From Paenibacillus solanacearum (GTDB taxonomy: Bacteria; Bacillota; Bacilli; Paenibacillales; NBRC-103111): a DNA stretch of 64,000 bases. The stretch is taken from the NCBI RefSeq assembly GCF_910593845.1, contig NZ_CAJVAS010000002.1:181398-245397 (forward strand). The letters are read 5' to 3'. The translations under genes and the position numbers were made by a program. Under the pieces are notes generated by a model. That model did not search any database. It saw nothing but the letters and a program-made list of their open reading frames with translations, and had not been told where the DNA came from. Positions 27,106 to 34,780 of the stretch are shown in pieces (the stretch's first letter is position 1; each line of letters begins with the position of its first letter).

Positions 27106-27363
27106 TCAGAGCACTTTCCACAATATAAATGCCGCGATCGCGCCCAGTACGATGACGCCCGCAGCAATTTTTAAACCGTTTCCATTTCCGTGGTGGTGGT
27201 GATGTCCATCATGATGATGATCGTGATGATGATCATGGTCATGGTCGTGATGATGGTCGTGACTGTGATCATGGTTGTGATCGTGGTCATGGCTATGTCC
27301 ATGGTGATGATGCTTTCCCTTTTTTTTCGTTTTATCCAATATGCCGTGATGTCCTTCATGCAT
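27106..27363 (-). CDS. Histidine-rich protein with C-terminal membrane anchor
   Basis: 85 residues: about 30 histidines, mostly in an HHHD/HDH tract at residues 17-55, then GNGNG and one membrane helix LKIAAGVIVLGAIAAFILW. ATG 27363 is preferred because AAGGAG lies 10 bases upstream; ATG 27393, adding ten residues with two cysteines, is possible. It is divergent from the nickel/cobalt ECF transporter, across a region with a NikR-type operator. The composition suggests Ni2+, Co2+ or Zn2+ binding at the membrane, as a buffer or a feeder for uptake (inference). The repetitive GAT/CAT codons make a chance frame conceivable, but the anchor and Shine-Dalgarno argue against that. Confidence 0.7.
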   Translation of the reverse strand: MHEGHHGILDKTKKKGKHHHHGHSHDHDHNHDHSHDHHHDHDHDHHHDHHHDGHHHHHGNGNGLKIAAGVIVLGAIAAFILWKVL

Positions 27364-27532
27364 ACTGCAGCAGCTCCTTGTCATCGTTTTCATAAACCTC
27401 GCCGGTCAAGCCGGATTTCAATTTTCCCTTGCATTCCTTACCTATGTAGCACAATTTATGGATAATATAACACGGCGGACCCGGAATGAAAATAGTAAAT
27501 TAAAATCTCTAACTCCATCAAAAGGATATAGC

Positions 27533-27571
27533 GTGTTACTTATTTACGAAATAATAACACAGTGATATGAT
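27533..27571 (+). promoter_or_regulatory. NikR-type operator overlapping the ECF transporter promoter
   Basis: GTGTTAC (27533-27539), 14 bases, then ATAACAC (27554-27560). The arrangement matches the GTGTTAC-N13/14-GTAACAC site that I recall for Geobacter NikR, with one base changed. A promoter TTTACG (27543-27548), 17 bases, TATGAT (27566-27571) has its -35 inside the operator, so nickel-loaded repressor would block RNA polymerase. The repressor gene is not in the window. Confidence 0.7.
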
Positions 27572-27612
27572 ATGTTTATGTTTTTTGCATATTTCGGAGG
27601 AGGAGTTAAAAA

Positions 27613-28251
27613 GTGCATATTCCTGATGGCATTTTAGACCCGAAAGTATGGGCGCCTTCCGCTGTCGTCGCAGCCGCCGTGCTCGCCAAAAGCGTCCAGT
27701 ATTCGAAGCATCGGCTGGAGTACCGCGCGGTTCCAGTCATGGGGGTCATGTCCGCATTCATATTTGCCTCTCAGATGATCAATTTCCCCATCCTTGGAGC
27801 GGCAACATCCGGCCATCTGATCGGCGGTGCATTGGCGGCCCTGCTGTTCGGATTTTGGCCGTCCACCCTCATCATGTCGACCGTCATCGCGATTCAGGCG
27901 ATCGTCTTCCAAGACGGCGGAATTACGGCGCTCGGAACGAACTTGCTCAATATGGCGATTCTGGCGCCGGGCATCGCCGCATTGACGTTCCGGCTTCTGC
28001 GTGGCCTGCCGTTTATCCCGAGGTCCGCCGCCGTGTTCGTCAGTGCCTGGCTGTCTGTGGCGGTGCTATCGATCGTTGCAGCCGTCGAGCTGGCCTTGTC
28101 CGGCGTCATTCCCTTCGGTACGGCGGCCAAAGCCCTGCTGTTCTGGCACGCGTTCATCGGTATTGGAGAAGGCATTATTACCGTCATCGTCATCCCGTTT
28201 GCGCTTCGCTCTTCGTTTCAATTTGCCAATAAGGAGTCGATGCTGCAATGA
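27613..28251 (+). CDS. cbiM: ECF nickel/cobalt transporter S component (CbiM/NikM)
   Basis: 212 residues with several membrane helices. The start GTG 27613 after GGAGGAGGAG gives Met-His-Ile-Pro-Asp-Gly, the invariant N-terminus whose amine and His2 insert into the metal site; His68 (TSGHLIGG) matches the other ligand. The protein binds Ni2+ or Co2+ and releases it through the CbiQ/CbiO module. The upstream operator favours nickel. It overlaps the next gene by four bases. Confidence 0.93.
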   Translation: MHIPDGILDPKVWAPSAVVAAAVLAKSVQYSKHRLEYRAVPVMGVMSAFIFASQMINFPILGAATSGHLIGGALAALLFGFWPSTLIMSTVIAIQAIVFQDGGITALGTNLLNMAILAPGIAALTFRLLRGLPFIPRSAAVFVSAWLSVAVLSIVAAVELALSGVIPFGTAAKALLFWHAFIGIGEGIITVIVIPFALRSSFQFANKESMLQ

Positions 28252-28523
28252 AAGCCAACATTCGCAACTGGCTCATTGTATCGCTGGTAATCGGCGGTTT
28301 CATCTCGCTATTCGCTTCCTCTCATCCGGACGGGTTTGAGAAGGCCGGGGAAGAAGTCGGATACATCGAGCACGCATCCAGCTTCATGAAGTCCCCGCTG
28401 CCCGATTACGCTATTCCGGGCATGGACTCCTGGCTTTCCTCCAGCCTTGCGGGTCTGGCCGGCGTCGCCCTTACGTTCGCCGTCTTCCTGCTGCTTGGAA
28501 AGTGGATAGCGGGAAAAAAATGA
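28248..28523 (+). CDS. ECF transporter accessory membrane subunit (NikN/CbiN-like, PDGLE domain)
   Basis: 91 residues with an N-terminal membrane helix (WLIVSLVIGGFISLFA), an extracytoplasmic segment with SHPDGFEKAGEE (the PDGLE motif) and a C-terminal helix. Such small subunits are needed for metal loading of the S component. ATGA overlaps join it to cbiM upstream and cbiQ downstream. Confidence 0.9.
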   Translation: MKANIRNWLIVSLVIGGFISLFASSHPDGFEKAGEEVGYIEHASSFMKSPLPDYAIPGMDSWLSSSLAGLAGVALTFAVFLLLGKWIAGKK

Positions 28524-29242
28524 CGGCGATGCTGAGCCACCCGCCGGTCCGGATCGTGACCGCTCTTCTGATGATCATGCTGAGCGTTTCTATGAAGCAT
28601 ACGGAAACGCTCTTCATTATGCTGCTGTTTACCCTGCTGCTCGTGCTCTACTGCAAGGTTCCGTTCCGGCAGCTGCGCCGCCGGCTGCGGCTGGCGCTTC
28701 CTTTTATCGTGTTTTCGTTCGTCTTTTTCTCGTTATACGAACAGGGGGACGTGATGCGGCTGGCGGGCGTAACGCTCTCCGTCGACGGCCTGCACAAAGC
28801 GCTGACGTACAGCCTGCGTCTAGTCGTCACGCTCCATGTGCTGACGCTGCTGTTTCACCGGTTAAGCAGCTCCGAGTTTTTTCAAGCGCTCGTCAAGCTG
28901 AAGGTTCCCGGCATTTTCGTAGAATTGATCTTGTTCACGCTTCGTTTTATGGATGTCATTCGAACCGAAGCGCTGCATATGCTGCAGGCGTTGAAAAGCC
29001 GGGGATTCCGGACGGGGCGCTTCTTCTCGCTGTCCCAATACGCGGTGCTGTCGAAGCTGCTGGGCAGCCTGCTCCTGCGGTCGCTTCAGCGATCGGAGCG
29101 CATTTATATGGGCATGATGTCCCGAAGCTACCGCGGCATCCCGCCGCAGCGCCACACGGCGCCGCTGCTCCGGTCCGACGTGGCGATCGCCTTCCTCTGG
29201 CTTGTCCCGGTTGTGGCCGCATTTATTTACGATATCAGATAG
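28520..29242 (+). CDS. cbiQ: ECF transporter T component (CbiQ)
   Basis: About 240 residues of the energy-coupling transmembrane protein. Visible are hydrophobic helices, and near the C-terminal third the ALKSRGF and GMMSRSYRG coupling helices with the Ala-Arg-Gly-like signatures that contact the ATPase. ATG 28520 overlaps the preceding TGA (ATGA); a GTG at 28502 is an alternative. Confidence 0.9.
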   Translation: MTAMLSHPPVRIVTALLMIMLSVSMKHTETLFIMLLFTLLLVLYCKVPFRQLRRRLRLALPFIVFSFVFFSLYEQGDVMRLAGVTLSVDGLHKALTYSLRLVVTLHVLTLLFHRLSSSEFFQALVKLKVPGIFVELILFTLRFMDVIRTEALHMLQALKSRGFRTGRFFSLSQYAVLSKLLGSLLLRSLQRSERIYMGMMSRSYRGIPPQRHTAPLLRSDVAIAFLWLVPVVAAFIYDIR

Positions 29243-29251
29243 GAGATTCCG

Positions 29252-30100
29252 ATGGAACCGGTTTTCGTCTTTAATCAGGTCCGCTATCATTATAACAACG
29301 ACCGGGCCGCCGCCCTGAACGGCATGGATTTCGAAATTCCGCTTGGCCAAAAAACAGCCATTGTCGGGCCGAACGGAGCAGGCAAATCGACGCTTATTTT
29401 TCACATGAACGGGCTGTACGCCTGCACTTCCGGAGAAGTGTGGTTTAAGGGCGAGCCCGTGTCCAAAGCCAATCGATCCGGGCTCGTCCGCCATGTCGGC
29501 GTCGTCTTTCAGGATCCCGACGATCAGATCATTTCCATGACCGTTCGCGACGATATCGCTTTCGGCCCTGCGCAGCTGGGGCTGTCTGCAGCCGAAGCGT
29601 TCCGTAGAGCGGACGAAAGCATGGAGCTGCTGCACATATCGCACCTGGCCGAGCGGAACCCGCATGAGCTCAGCTTCGGGCAGAAGAAGCAGGTCGCGAT
29701 CGCAGGCGTGCTGGCAATGGATCCCGATGTCGTCATTCTTGACGAGCCGATGGCTTTCCTGGATCCGGCGGGACAGAAGCGCGTGCAGGACATTATGAAC
29801 TTACTGATGGATAGAGGAAAAACGGTCATCGTGGCGACCCATCACATGCAGCTCGTTGCGGAATGGGCGGATCATGTCATCGTTGTGAAGGAGGGGCTGT
29901 GCCTCGGCAGCCTCACGCCCCGGGAGCTGTTCTGCGAACGCCCCTACCTGCTGAAAGAAGCCAACTTGGATCTGCCTCCGGTGCTTCAGCTGTTCTCCGG
30001 CCTGTGGGGAGAAGAACGCGCCGAACCCATGCCGGTCACTATGGAAGAAGCCAGAGCGGTGCTGTCCAGACTGCTGACGAACAAAGAGGATACCCTTTAG
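29252..30100 (+). CDS. cbiO: ECF transporter ATPase (CbiO)
   Basis: 282 residues of an ABC ATPase: Walker A GPNGAGKSTLIF, Q-loop VVFQDPDDQ, signature LSFGQKKQ, Walker B VVILDEPMAFLDP and the switch histidine THHM. It powers metal uptake with CbiM, the PDGLE subunit and CbiQ. ATG 29252 has AGGAG six bases upstream. The last codons lie in a terminator hairpin, and the stop overlaps the stop of the convergent M20 gene. Confidence 0.94.
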   Translation: MEPVFVFNQVRYHYNNDRAAALNGMDFEIPLGQKTAIVGPNGAGKSTLIFHMNGLYACTSGEVWFKGEPVSKANRSGLVRHVGVVFQDPDDQIISMTVRDDIAFGPAQLGLSAAEAFRRADESMELLHISHLAERNPHELSFGQKKQVAIAGVLAMDPDVVILDEPMAFLDPAGQKRVQDIMNLLMDRGKTVIVATHHMQLVAEWADHVIVVKEGLCLGSLTPRELFCERPYLLKEANLDLPPVLQLFSGLWGEERAEPMPVTMEEARAVLSRLLTNKEDTL

Positions 30101-30126
30101 CGCAAGCGCAGGGGTATCCTCTTTGT
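30081..30126. terminator. 15-bp hairpin across two convergent stop codons
   Basis: Perfect stem 30081-30095 with 30112-30126; the loop contains a second small hairpin. It covers the end of cbiO and the end of the opposite M20 gene and can act in both directions. Confidence 0.78.
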
Positions 30127-31350
30127 TGCTGCTTCCGCAGGGTCAGCCGCAAACCGACTGACCAGCGTATATAAACGCTCGACCGCACGCGTGAACCCCG
30201 CAACAGAGATGCGTTCATCCGGGCGATGCATACGCATCAAATCATCCGCATCAATATGCGGAAACCACCCGTATACGGGAATGCCCGCATTGCGGAACCA
30301 GCTGCTGTCGGAGCGTCCGGACGCAATGTACGGCAGCACCGGCAAATCATGCGCAGCATGTATAGCCTCGTAGAGCGGGTCGTCCAGCGGCGACGCGGTC
30401 GGTTCGTCCAGCTCCAGCAAGTCGCACCCCTCGTTCAGCCGCAGTCCCCAGCGGCGCAGCCCATGGTCCAATACCCGCTCCATAAGCTCCCCCGGCAGCG
30501 CTCGGCAAATCAGCTCATGCCGTCCCGGATATTCGACGCTTCGTCGAACTTCAAAACAATGGCAGAACATCTCGTGCGGGTCCAGCGCATGTGGACTGTT
30601 ACGCTGCATCCACTGTGTGAACCATACGGCGGCAGCCCCCTCCAGGCGCGCCGCCCATGCACCCGCCACGCCCCCGGCGCTGCGCAATAACGTTCTGTGC
30701 GCCTCCGGCAGCCGGGCATGGATACGCACCTGCCCGCAGGCATAGGCACGCCCCTCCGGCAGCAGCAGCCTCGCATAGCCCTTTTCGCCGACCTGGCACA
30801 CGGCGAAAGGCGTGCGGCCGAGGCGAAGCGGCCAGCCGCCGCCTTCATTGAGCACTCCGCTGCATCGGCGGAGCTCCGGGCAATGCTCCCGCAGCCACCG
30901 GGCGCCCCAGGGCGACCGCGTCTCTTCGCCGGCGGCAGCTGCCCAGACGACGGATCGTTCGAGCGGCGTTCGCTCGAGCAGCAGCAGCACCGCCCACCAG
31001 ACGGCGACAAGTCCCTTGCAATCGACGGCACCTCTCCCCCATACATACCCATCCGCTATCTCGCCCGACAGCGGATCGCGACTCCAGTCTCCTACAGAGC
31101 CTACAGGTGCCGTATCCAGATGCGAGAGCAGCAGCAGCGCATCCTCGCTGCGCCCCTTGAACGTGGTGAGCAGCGAGCCGTACCCCGCCTGCGGCTCGAC
31201 GACTTTCGCCTGCCAGCCGCGTTCTGTGGCGCGCCGGCACAGCCAAAGGGCAGCTTTGGATTCCAAACCTGCCCCTGCGGTCGTATCGATTTGAATGAGC
31301 TGCCTCAGCACCGTCAAGCCTTCGTGAACGGCGTCCTGCAGATCCGTCAT
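30097..31350 (-). CDS. M20-family metallopeptidase
   Basis: 417 residues. Metal ligands fit the ArgE/DapE/CPG2 pattern: LLSHLDTAPVG, GRGAVDCKGLVA, AAGEETRSPWG, LNEGGGW and MHRPDER. It is likely a dipeptidase or deacylase of unknown substrate. It is strikingly GC- and Ala/Arg-rich. ATG 31350 overlaps the stop of the metal ATPase by four bases, so it is the last gene of that operon. Its stop overlaps that of cbiO on the other strand. Confidence 0.86.
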   Translation of the reverse strand: MTDLQDAVHEGLTVLRQLIQIDTTAGAGLESKAALWLCRRATERGWQAKVVEPQAGYGSLLTTFKGRSEDALLLLSHLDTAPVGSVGDWSRDPLSGEIADGYVWGRGAVDCKGLVAVWWAVLLLLERTPLERSVVWAAAAGEETRSPWGARWLREHCPELRRCSGVLNEGGGWPLRLGRTPFAVCQVGEKGYARLLLPEGRAYACGQVRIHARLPEAHRTLLRSAGGVAGAWAARLEGAAAVWFTQWMQRNSPHALDPHEMFCHCFEVRRSVEYPGRHELICRALPGELMERVLDHGLRRWGLRLNEGCDLLELDEPTASPLDDPLYEAIHAAHDLPVLPYIASGRSDSSWFRNAGIPVYGWFPHIDADDLMRMHRPDERISVAGFTRAVERLYTLVSRFAADPAEAATKRIPLRLR

Positions 31351-33248
31351 GCTTGAGCGGGCGCCGCCTTCACGGCAATCTGCTCTTTTCTGCGGTACGT
31401 AATCATTCGGGCTGAATTCATGACGACAAATAGCGAAGCGATATTGTGAATAATCGCGCCCATGACCGGCGAGATCAGACCCAGCATCGCGAGGGCGATG
31501 CCGATGACATTGAAGCCGACGGCAAAGCCCCAGATGTTTTGCTGAATCAGCTGCATCGCTCGGCGGCTGATCCGCAGTACTTCCGGCAGCAGTTGAAGCT
31601 GATCGCCCATAAGCGCCACGCCCGCCGATTCGATGGCGATATCGGTGCCTCGTCCGGCCATCGCGATGCCGACATCGGCCAGCATCAGCGCCGGCGCATC
31701 GTTCACGCCGTCGCCGACCATCGCGACGACATGACCCGCCTTCTGCAGCTCGCGGATATATTCCAGCTTGTCTGCCGGCAGCAGCGCGGAACGTACCTCT
31801 TCGATGCCCGCCTGACGTGCAACGGCCTGTGCGGCCGCTTCGTTGTCACCGGTCAGCATGACGACGCGGCGAATCCCTTCCTGCTTCAATCCGGCGACCG
31901 TAAACTGCGCCTCAGGGCGTACCGTGTCCGCAATGGCGATGCCGCCGGCGCACTCGCTCCCGACGATGATGACCAGCGCGGTTCTCCCAAGCTGCTGCTG
32001 CTCGGATATGAATCTCCTCGCCGTATCCGCAGCGTTCGCGCCAAGGCCAGCCGACGACGAAACGACTCTTTCGTTTCCAATCCAGATCTCGTTACCGGAC
32101 AGCACCGCATGAACCCCCGCTCCCGGCAGAGCGGTAAACGCATCCGTTTCCTTCCCATCCAACGTTCCGCGCTCTTGGGCATAGTCAACGATCGCACGCG
32201 CCAGCGGATGCTCCGAGTGGCGCTCTACCGCTGCCGCCCATTGCAAGACGTCCGCTTCCGAATGATTGCCGAATACGGCAAATTCAACGACTTTCGGCTG
32301 ACCCGACGTTATTGTGCCGGTCTTGTCCAAACAGATCACATCGACCTTGCTTAGCGCTTCGATCATTTTTCCGCCCTTGATGAGCACGCCGCGCTTGGCC
32401 AAATTGCCGATGCTCGCCACGGCCGCCGTCGGCGTAGCCAGCACGAGCGCGCAAGGGCAGGCGATAACGAGAATCGTCATCGTCCGTACGATGTCGTTCG
32501 TCACAAACCAGGCGACGGCGGCTACCGCAAGAATGAGCGGAGTAAAATATTTGGCGAACCGGTCGGCAACTTTTTGCGTCGGTCCTTTTCGCTCCTCCGC
32601 TTCATAAACGATGTCGATCACTTTTCCCATGACGGTGCCGGAACCGACCTTCTCCGTCTCGATATGCAGGGAGCCGTATTCATTGATGGTACCCATCAGT
32701 ACGCCATCGCCCGGCTGCTTGTCGACCGGCAGCGATTCTCCGGTCAGCGCGGACTGGTTAACGGCGCCCTCGCCCTTGACGACCCGGCCGTCGACGGGAA
32801 TGCGCTCCCCGGCCCGGACCCATACGACTTCTCCGGCGCGAAGCTCATCCGCATCCACCGTCTGCCAAGCTTCGTTGCGCCATACGGTAGCGGTATCCGG
32901 CACGTAGTCCATGAGCTGCTGCACCGCTTTTCGCGTCTTGGCCAGCGTAATTTCCTCCAAAAACTCGCCGATGAACATCATCAATGCGACCAGCGCAGCG
33001 GCTTGATAAAATCCAAGATAAGCGCAGCCTACGATCGTAATGACGACCATGATGCCAGCTGTGATCGTTCTCGTCTCCAGAATGGCGAGGAGCGACTTAT
33101 AGGCGATGATGCCGCCTCCGAGCAGCATCGGTATGAAGGCGATCGTGAAGCCGAGCCAGCTCTCCTGCCCCGGAATCGTGGACAATAATATTGTCGCCAG
33201 CATGAACGACGGCAAAAACCAAATCCATATGCGTTTCATCGTTTCCAT
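31347..33248 (-). CDS. P1B-type heavy-metal-transporting ATPase
   Basis: About 633 residues with no N-terminal heavy-metal-associated domain. In order: ALTGESLPVDK, membrane metal site IACPCALVLATP, phosphorylation site CLDKTGTITSGQ, SEHPLA (conserved His-Pro) and [10 protein letters not shown]. The last helix pair has HNIASLFVVMNSARM, more like the CtpC type than like ZntA, so Mn2+ or Zn2+ export is possible and the ion is open. ATG 33248 follows GGGGGT by 10 bases; TTG 33278, ATG 33266 and ATG 33239 are alternatives. It follows a 42-aa membrane protein and overlaps the M20 gene. Confidence 0.92.
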   Translation of the reverse strand: METMKRIWIWFLPSFMLATILLSTIPGQESWLGFTIAFIPMLLGGGIIAYKSLLAILETRTITAGIMVVITIVGCAYLGFYQAAALVALMMFIGEFLEEITLAKTRKAVQQLMDYVPDTATVWRNEAWQTVDADELRAGEVVWVRAGERIPVDGRVVKGEGAVNQSALTGESLPVDKQPGDGVLMGTINEYGSLHIETEKVGSGTVMGKVIDIVYEAEERKGPTQKVADRFAKYFTPLILAVAAVAWFVTNDIVRTMTILVIACPCALVLATPTAAVASIGNLAKRGVLIKGGKMIEALSKVDVICLDKTGTITSGQPKVVEFAVFGNHSEADVLQWAAAVERHSEHPLARAIVDYAQERGTLDGKETDAFTALPGAGVHAVLSGNEIWIGNERVVSSSAGLGANAADTARRFISEQQQLGRTALVIIVGSECAGGIAIADTVRPEAQFTVAGLKQEGIRRVVMLTGDNEAAAQAVARQAGIEEVRSALLPADKLEYIRELQKAGHVVAMVGDGVNDAPALMLADVGIAMAGRGTDIAIESAGVALMGDQLQLLPEVLRISRRAMQLIQQNIWGFAVGFNVIGIALAMLGLISPVMGAIIHNIASLFVVMNSARMITYRRKEQIAVKAAPAQA

Positions 33249-33279
33249 TCGATGTGTTACCCCCATATTCCCATTCAAA

Positions 33280-33408
33280 TTATAAGGTTTGGCTCATCTC
33301 CCACCATACGTACATCGCGAGACCGACAATGACGACGACCGCCGCGATAATCCGGCAAATCAAGCTTTTGACGCTAATGCGCTTTCGCTGCGCTCTTCTT
33401 CCAGTCAT
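33280..33408 (-). CDS. 42-residue single-pass membrane protein
   Basis: MTGRRAQRKRISVK gives a very basic N-terminus, followed by a membrane helix (SLICRIIAAVVVIVGLAMYVWW) and a short polar tail. AAGGAGG lies 11 bases before ATG 33408. Its stop almost touches the first possible start of the metal ATPase, and it begins 18 bases after the substrate-binding lipoprotein gene. It is a strong small-gene candidate by site and spacing; the function is unknown and may be as an ATPase or ABC accessory. Confidence 0.6.
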   Translation of the reverse strand: MTGRRAQRKRISVKSLICRIIAAVVVIVGLAMYVWWEMSQTL

Positions 33409-33426
33409 AGGCGGCAGTTCCTCCTT

Positions 33427-34437
33427 CTACAGATTGGTAAACGCGTCTTTCGGCTCGACCGCCTTCGCGACAAGCCCCTGCTTGTACATCCACTCGGAAA
33501 CCGCTTTCCATTGTTCCGTCTTTTGCGGCTCGTAGCTTCCTTGCTCCGCGGTCATGAGCGGGAGCAGCCGCTGCAAGCTGGCCAGCTCGGTTTTGCCCTC
33601 GAGCGGAAACTCGGTCGACTGCTGCGATATGAGCATGACTGACGCTTTTTCCGCATGATCGCGGGTATACTCTTCCCCTTTGCGCGCGCTATCGATAAAC
33701 GCTTTAACCGGCAGCTTATTATTTTTGGCGTGTTCTTCACTTGTAACGAGAAACATCCCGTCCATTGCCGGAACGCCGTACTTGGCCGGCTCCCATGTTG
33801 TCGCCTTAAACCCGCTGCGCTCGAGAAGCAGTACGTCCCGGTACAACGACCCTTTGCTGAGTGCTGTCACTTTGCCCTGAAGCAAAGCGTTGACGCCGTC
33901 ATTGCCGACATTGACGAATTGAACCTTGCCTCCGTCTCCTCCGGCCTGATCCACCATCGCTTTGACGACGGCCTGCTCCGCCGCGTCACCGGAATAGCCG
34001 ACTTTCATACCTGCCAATTCTTTGGGCGATGCGACAGCCCCTTCGGCGGCGATAACCGCATACAAGCCCGCTGGAATGACGGCCGCGACCGATACGACGG
34101 GGAGGTTGTCCGCCCGCGCGGCGATCAGCTGTGCCGGATTGACCAGCGCAAAATACGATGTCCCTTCCGCTACCTTTTGGAGCGACTCCCGGGCGCTCGG
34201 CGCCAAATCGATCTTCACCTTCAAGCCCGATTTTTGGAAATAGTTCTGAAACTGTGCCGCAATAAACGGCGTATGGATGGAATGCGGCGGTTCCGCGAGC
34301 GTCAGTGCCATCGGAATCGGATCGTTCCACTGCCGCGGCTTGACTTCCTCGCAGGACGTATGCGCTGTCAGCAATAAAAAGGCAAGTACGGATAATAGCA
34401 TCCGACATGCCATATTCACCCGAAAAACCATATTCAC
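33427..34437 (-). CDS. ABC substrate-binding lipoprotein (NMT1/SsuA-like)
   Basis: 336 residues. A signal peptide LLSVLAFLLLTAHTSC ends at a cysteine, probably the lipidated residue although the lipobox is atypical. The mature part resembles periplasmic-binding proteins of the NMT1/ThiY/SsuA group (ALVNPAQLIAAR, KELAGMKVGYSGDAAEQAV, VNVGNDGVNALLQGKVTAL). The ligand is unknown, and no permease or ATPase partner follows. The start is GTG 34437 with AGGGG seven bases upstream. The direct repeat GTGAATATGG occurs at the start and again 18 bases on. Confidence 0.82.
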   Translation of the reverse strand: MNMVFRVNMACRMLLSVLAFLLLTAHTSCEEVKPRQWNDPIPMALTLAEPPHSIHTPFIAAQFQNYFQKSGLKVKIDLAPSARESLQKVAEGTSYFALVNPAQLIAARADNLPVVSVAAVIPAGLYAVIAAEGAVASPKELAGMKVGYSGDAAEQAVVKAMVDQAGGDGGKVQFVNVGNDGVNALLQGKVTALSKGSLYRDVLLLERSGFKATTWEPAKYGVPAMDGMFLVTSEEHAKNNKLPVKAFIDSARKGEEYTRDHAEKASVMLISQQSTEFPLEGKTELASLQRLLPLMTAEQGSYEPQKTEQWKAVSEWMYKQGLVAKAVEPKDAFTNL

Positions 34438-34780
34438 ACTTTGTCCCCTTATGACTTATGACTTATGAAAAATCGCAATCCTGCTGAACACATTATACTA
34501 CGAAACACAGATTTTTACAGTAAGAAACTGCTTCTCACGCCCGCTCTGCGGCCTCGCAAAGCGATGGTTTCCATCCATACCGATACCGGCCTGCACCGCA
34601 AAAAACGTTCATTCCCTCTGCCTTCATTCCTTGATAGAAAAACCCGGAGACCTTGAAATGCAAGCGTTTTCTAAAAAATGCCGTAAATGTTATATTTTAA
34701 TCAATGATACTTTATATGCTTTTTTTTGGATATATTTTAATGTACACTATGGAAATGATATTTTATTGAGGTGATGGACT
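34438..34780. other. Divergent intergenic region between lipoprotein and antiporter genes
   Basis: 343 bases with no supportable gene. On the minus side a TATAAT lies at 34492-34497, about 55 bases before the lipoprotein start. The plus side from 34670 is AT-rich and contains the cre-like site at 34658-34672. Confidence 0.5.
34658..34672 (+). promoter_or_regulatory. Candidate CcpA cre site upstream of the Ca2+/H+ antiporter
   Basis: ATGCAAGCGTTTTCT fits the degenerate cre consensus WTGNAANCGNWNNCW at every position. It lies 108-122 bases upstream of the antiporter start. CcpA is encoded in this window. Confidence 0.5.

Noticed and set aside
27190..27313. Simple-sequence (ATG/GTG-type) tract that could be a CRISPR or tandem repeat
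   Set aside because: No constant spacers or fixed repeat length; it is low-complexity coding DNA for a polyhistidine tract.
27190..27465. Plus-strand frame rich in Met and Val opposite the His-rich gene
   Set aside because: It is the complement of GAT/CAT/CAC codons; the repetitive Met-Val pattern is a mirror artefact, and the His-rich strand has the ribosome binding site.
33427..34437. Complete ABC transporter at the lipoprotein locus
   Set aside because: No permease or ABC ATPase follows; the adjacent pump is a P-type ATPase.
34438..34780. TPP riboswitch upstream of the NMT1-like lipoprotein
   Set aside because: No CTGAGA or other thi-box core on the minus strand, so there is no support for a thiamine-precursor role.
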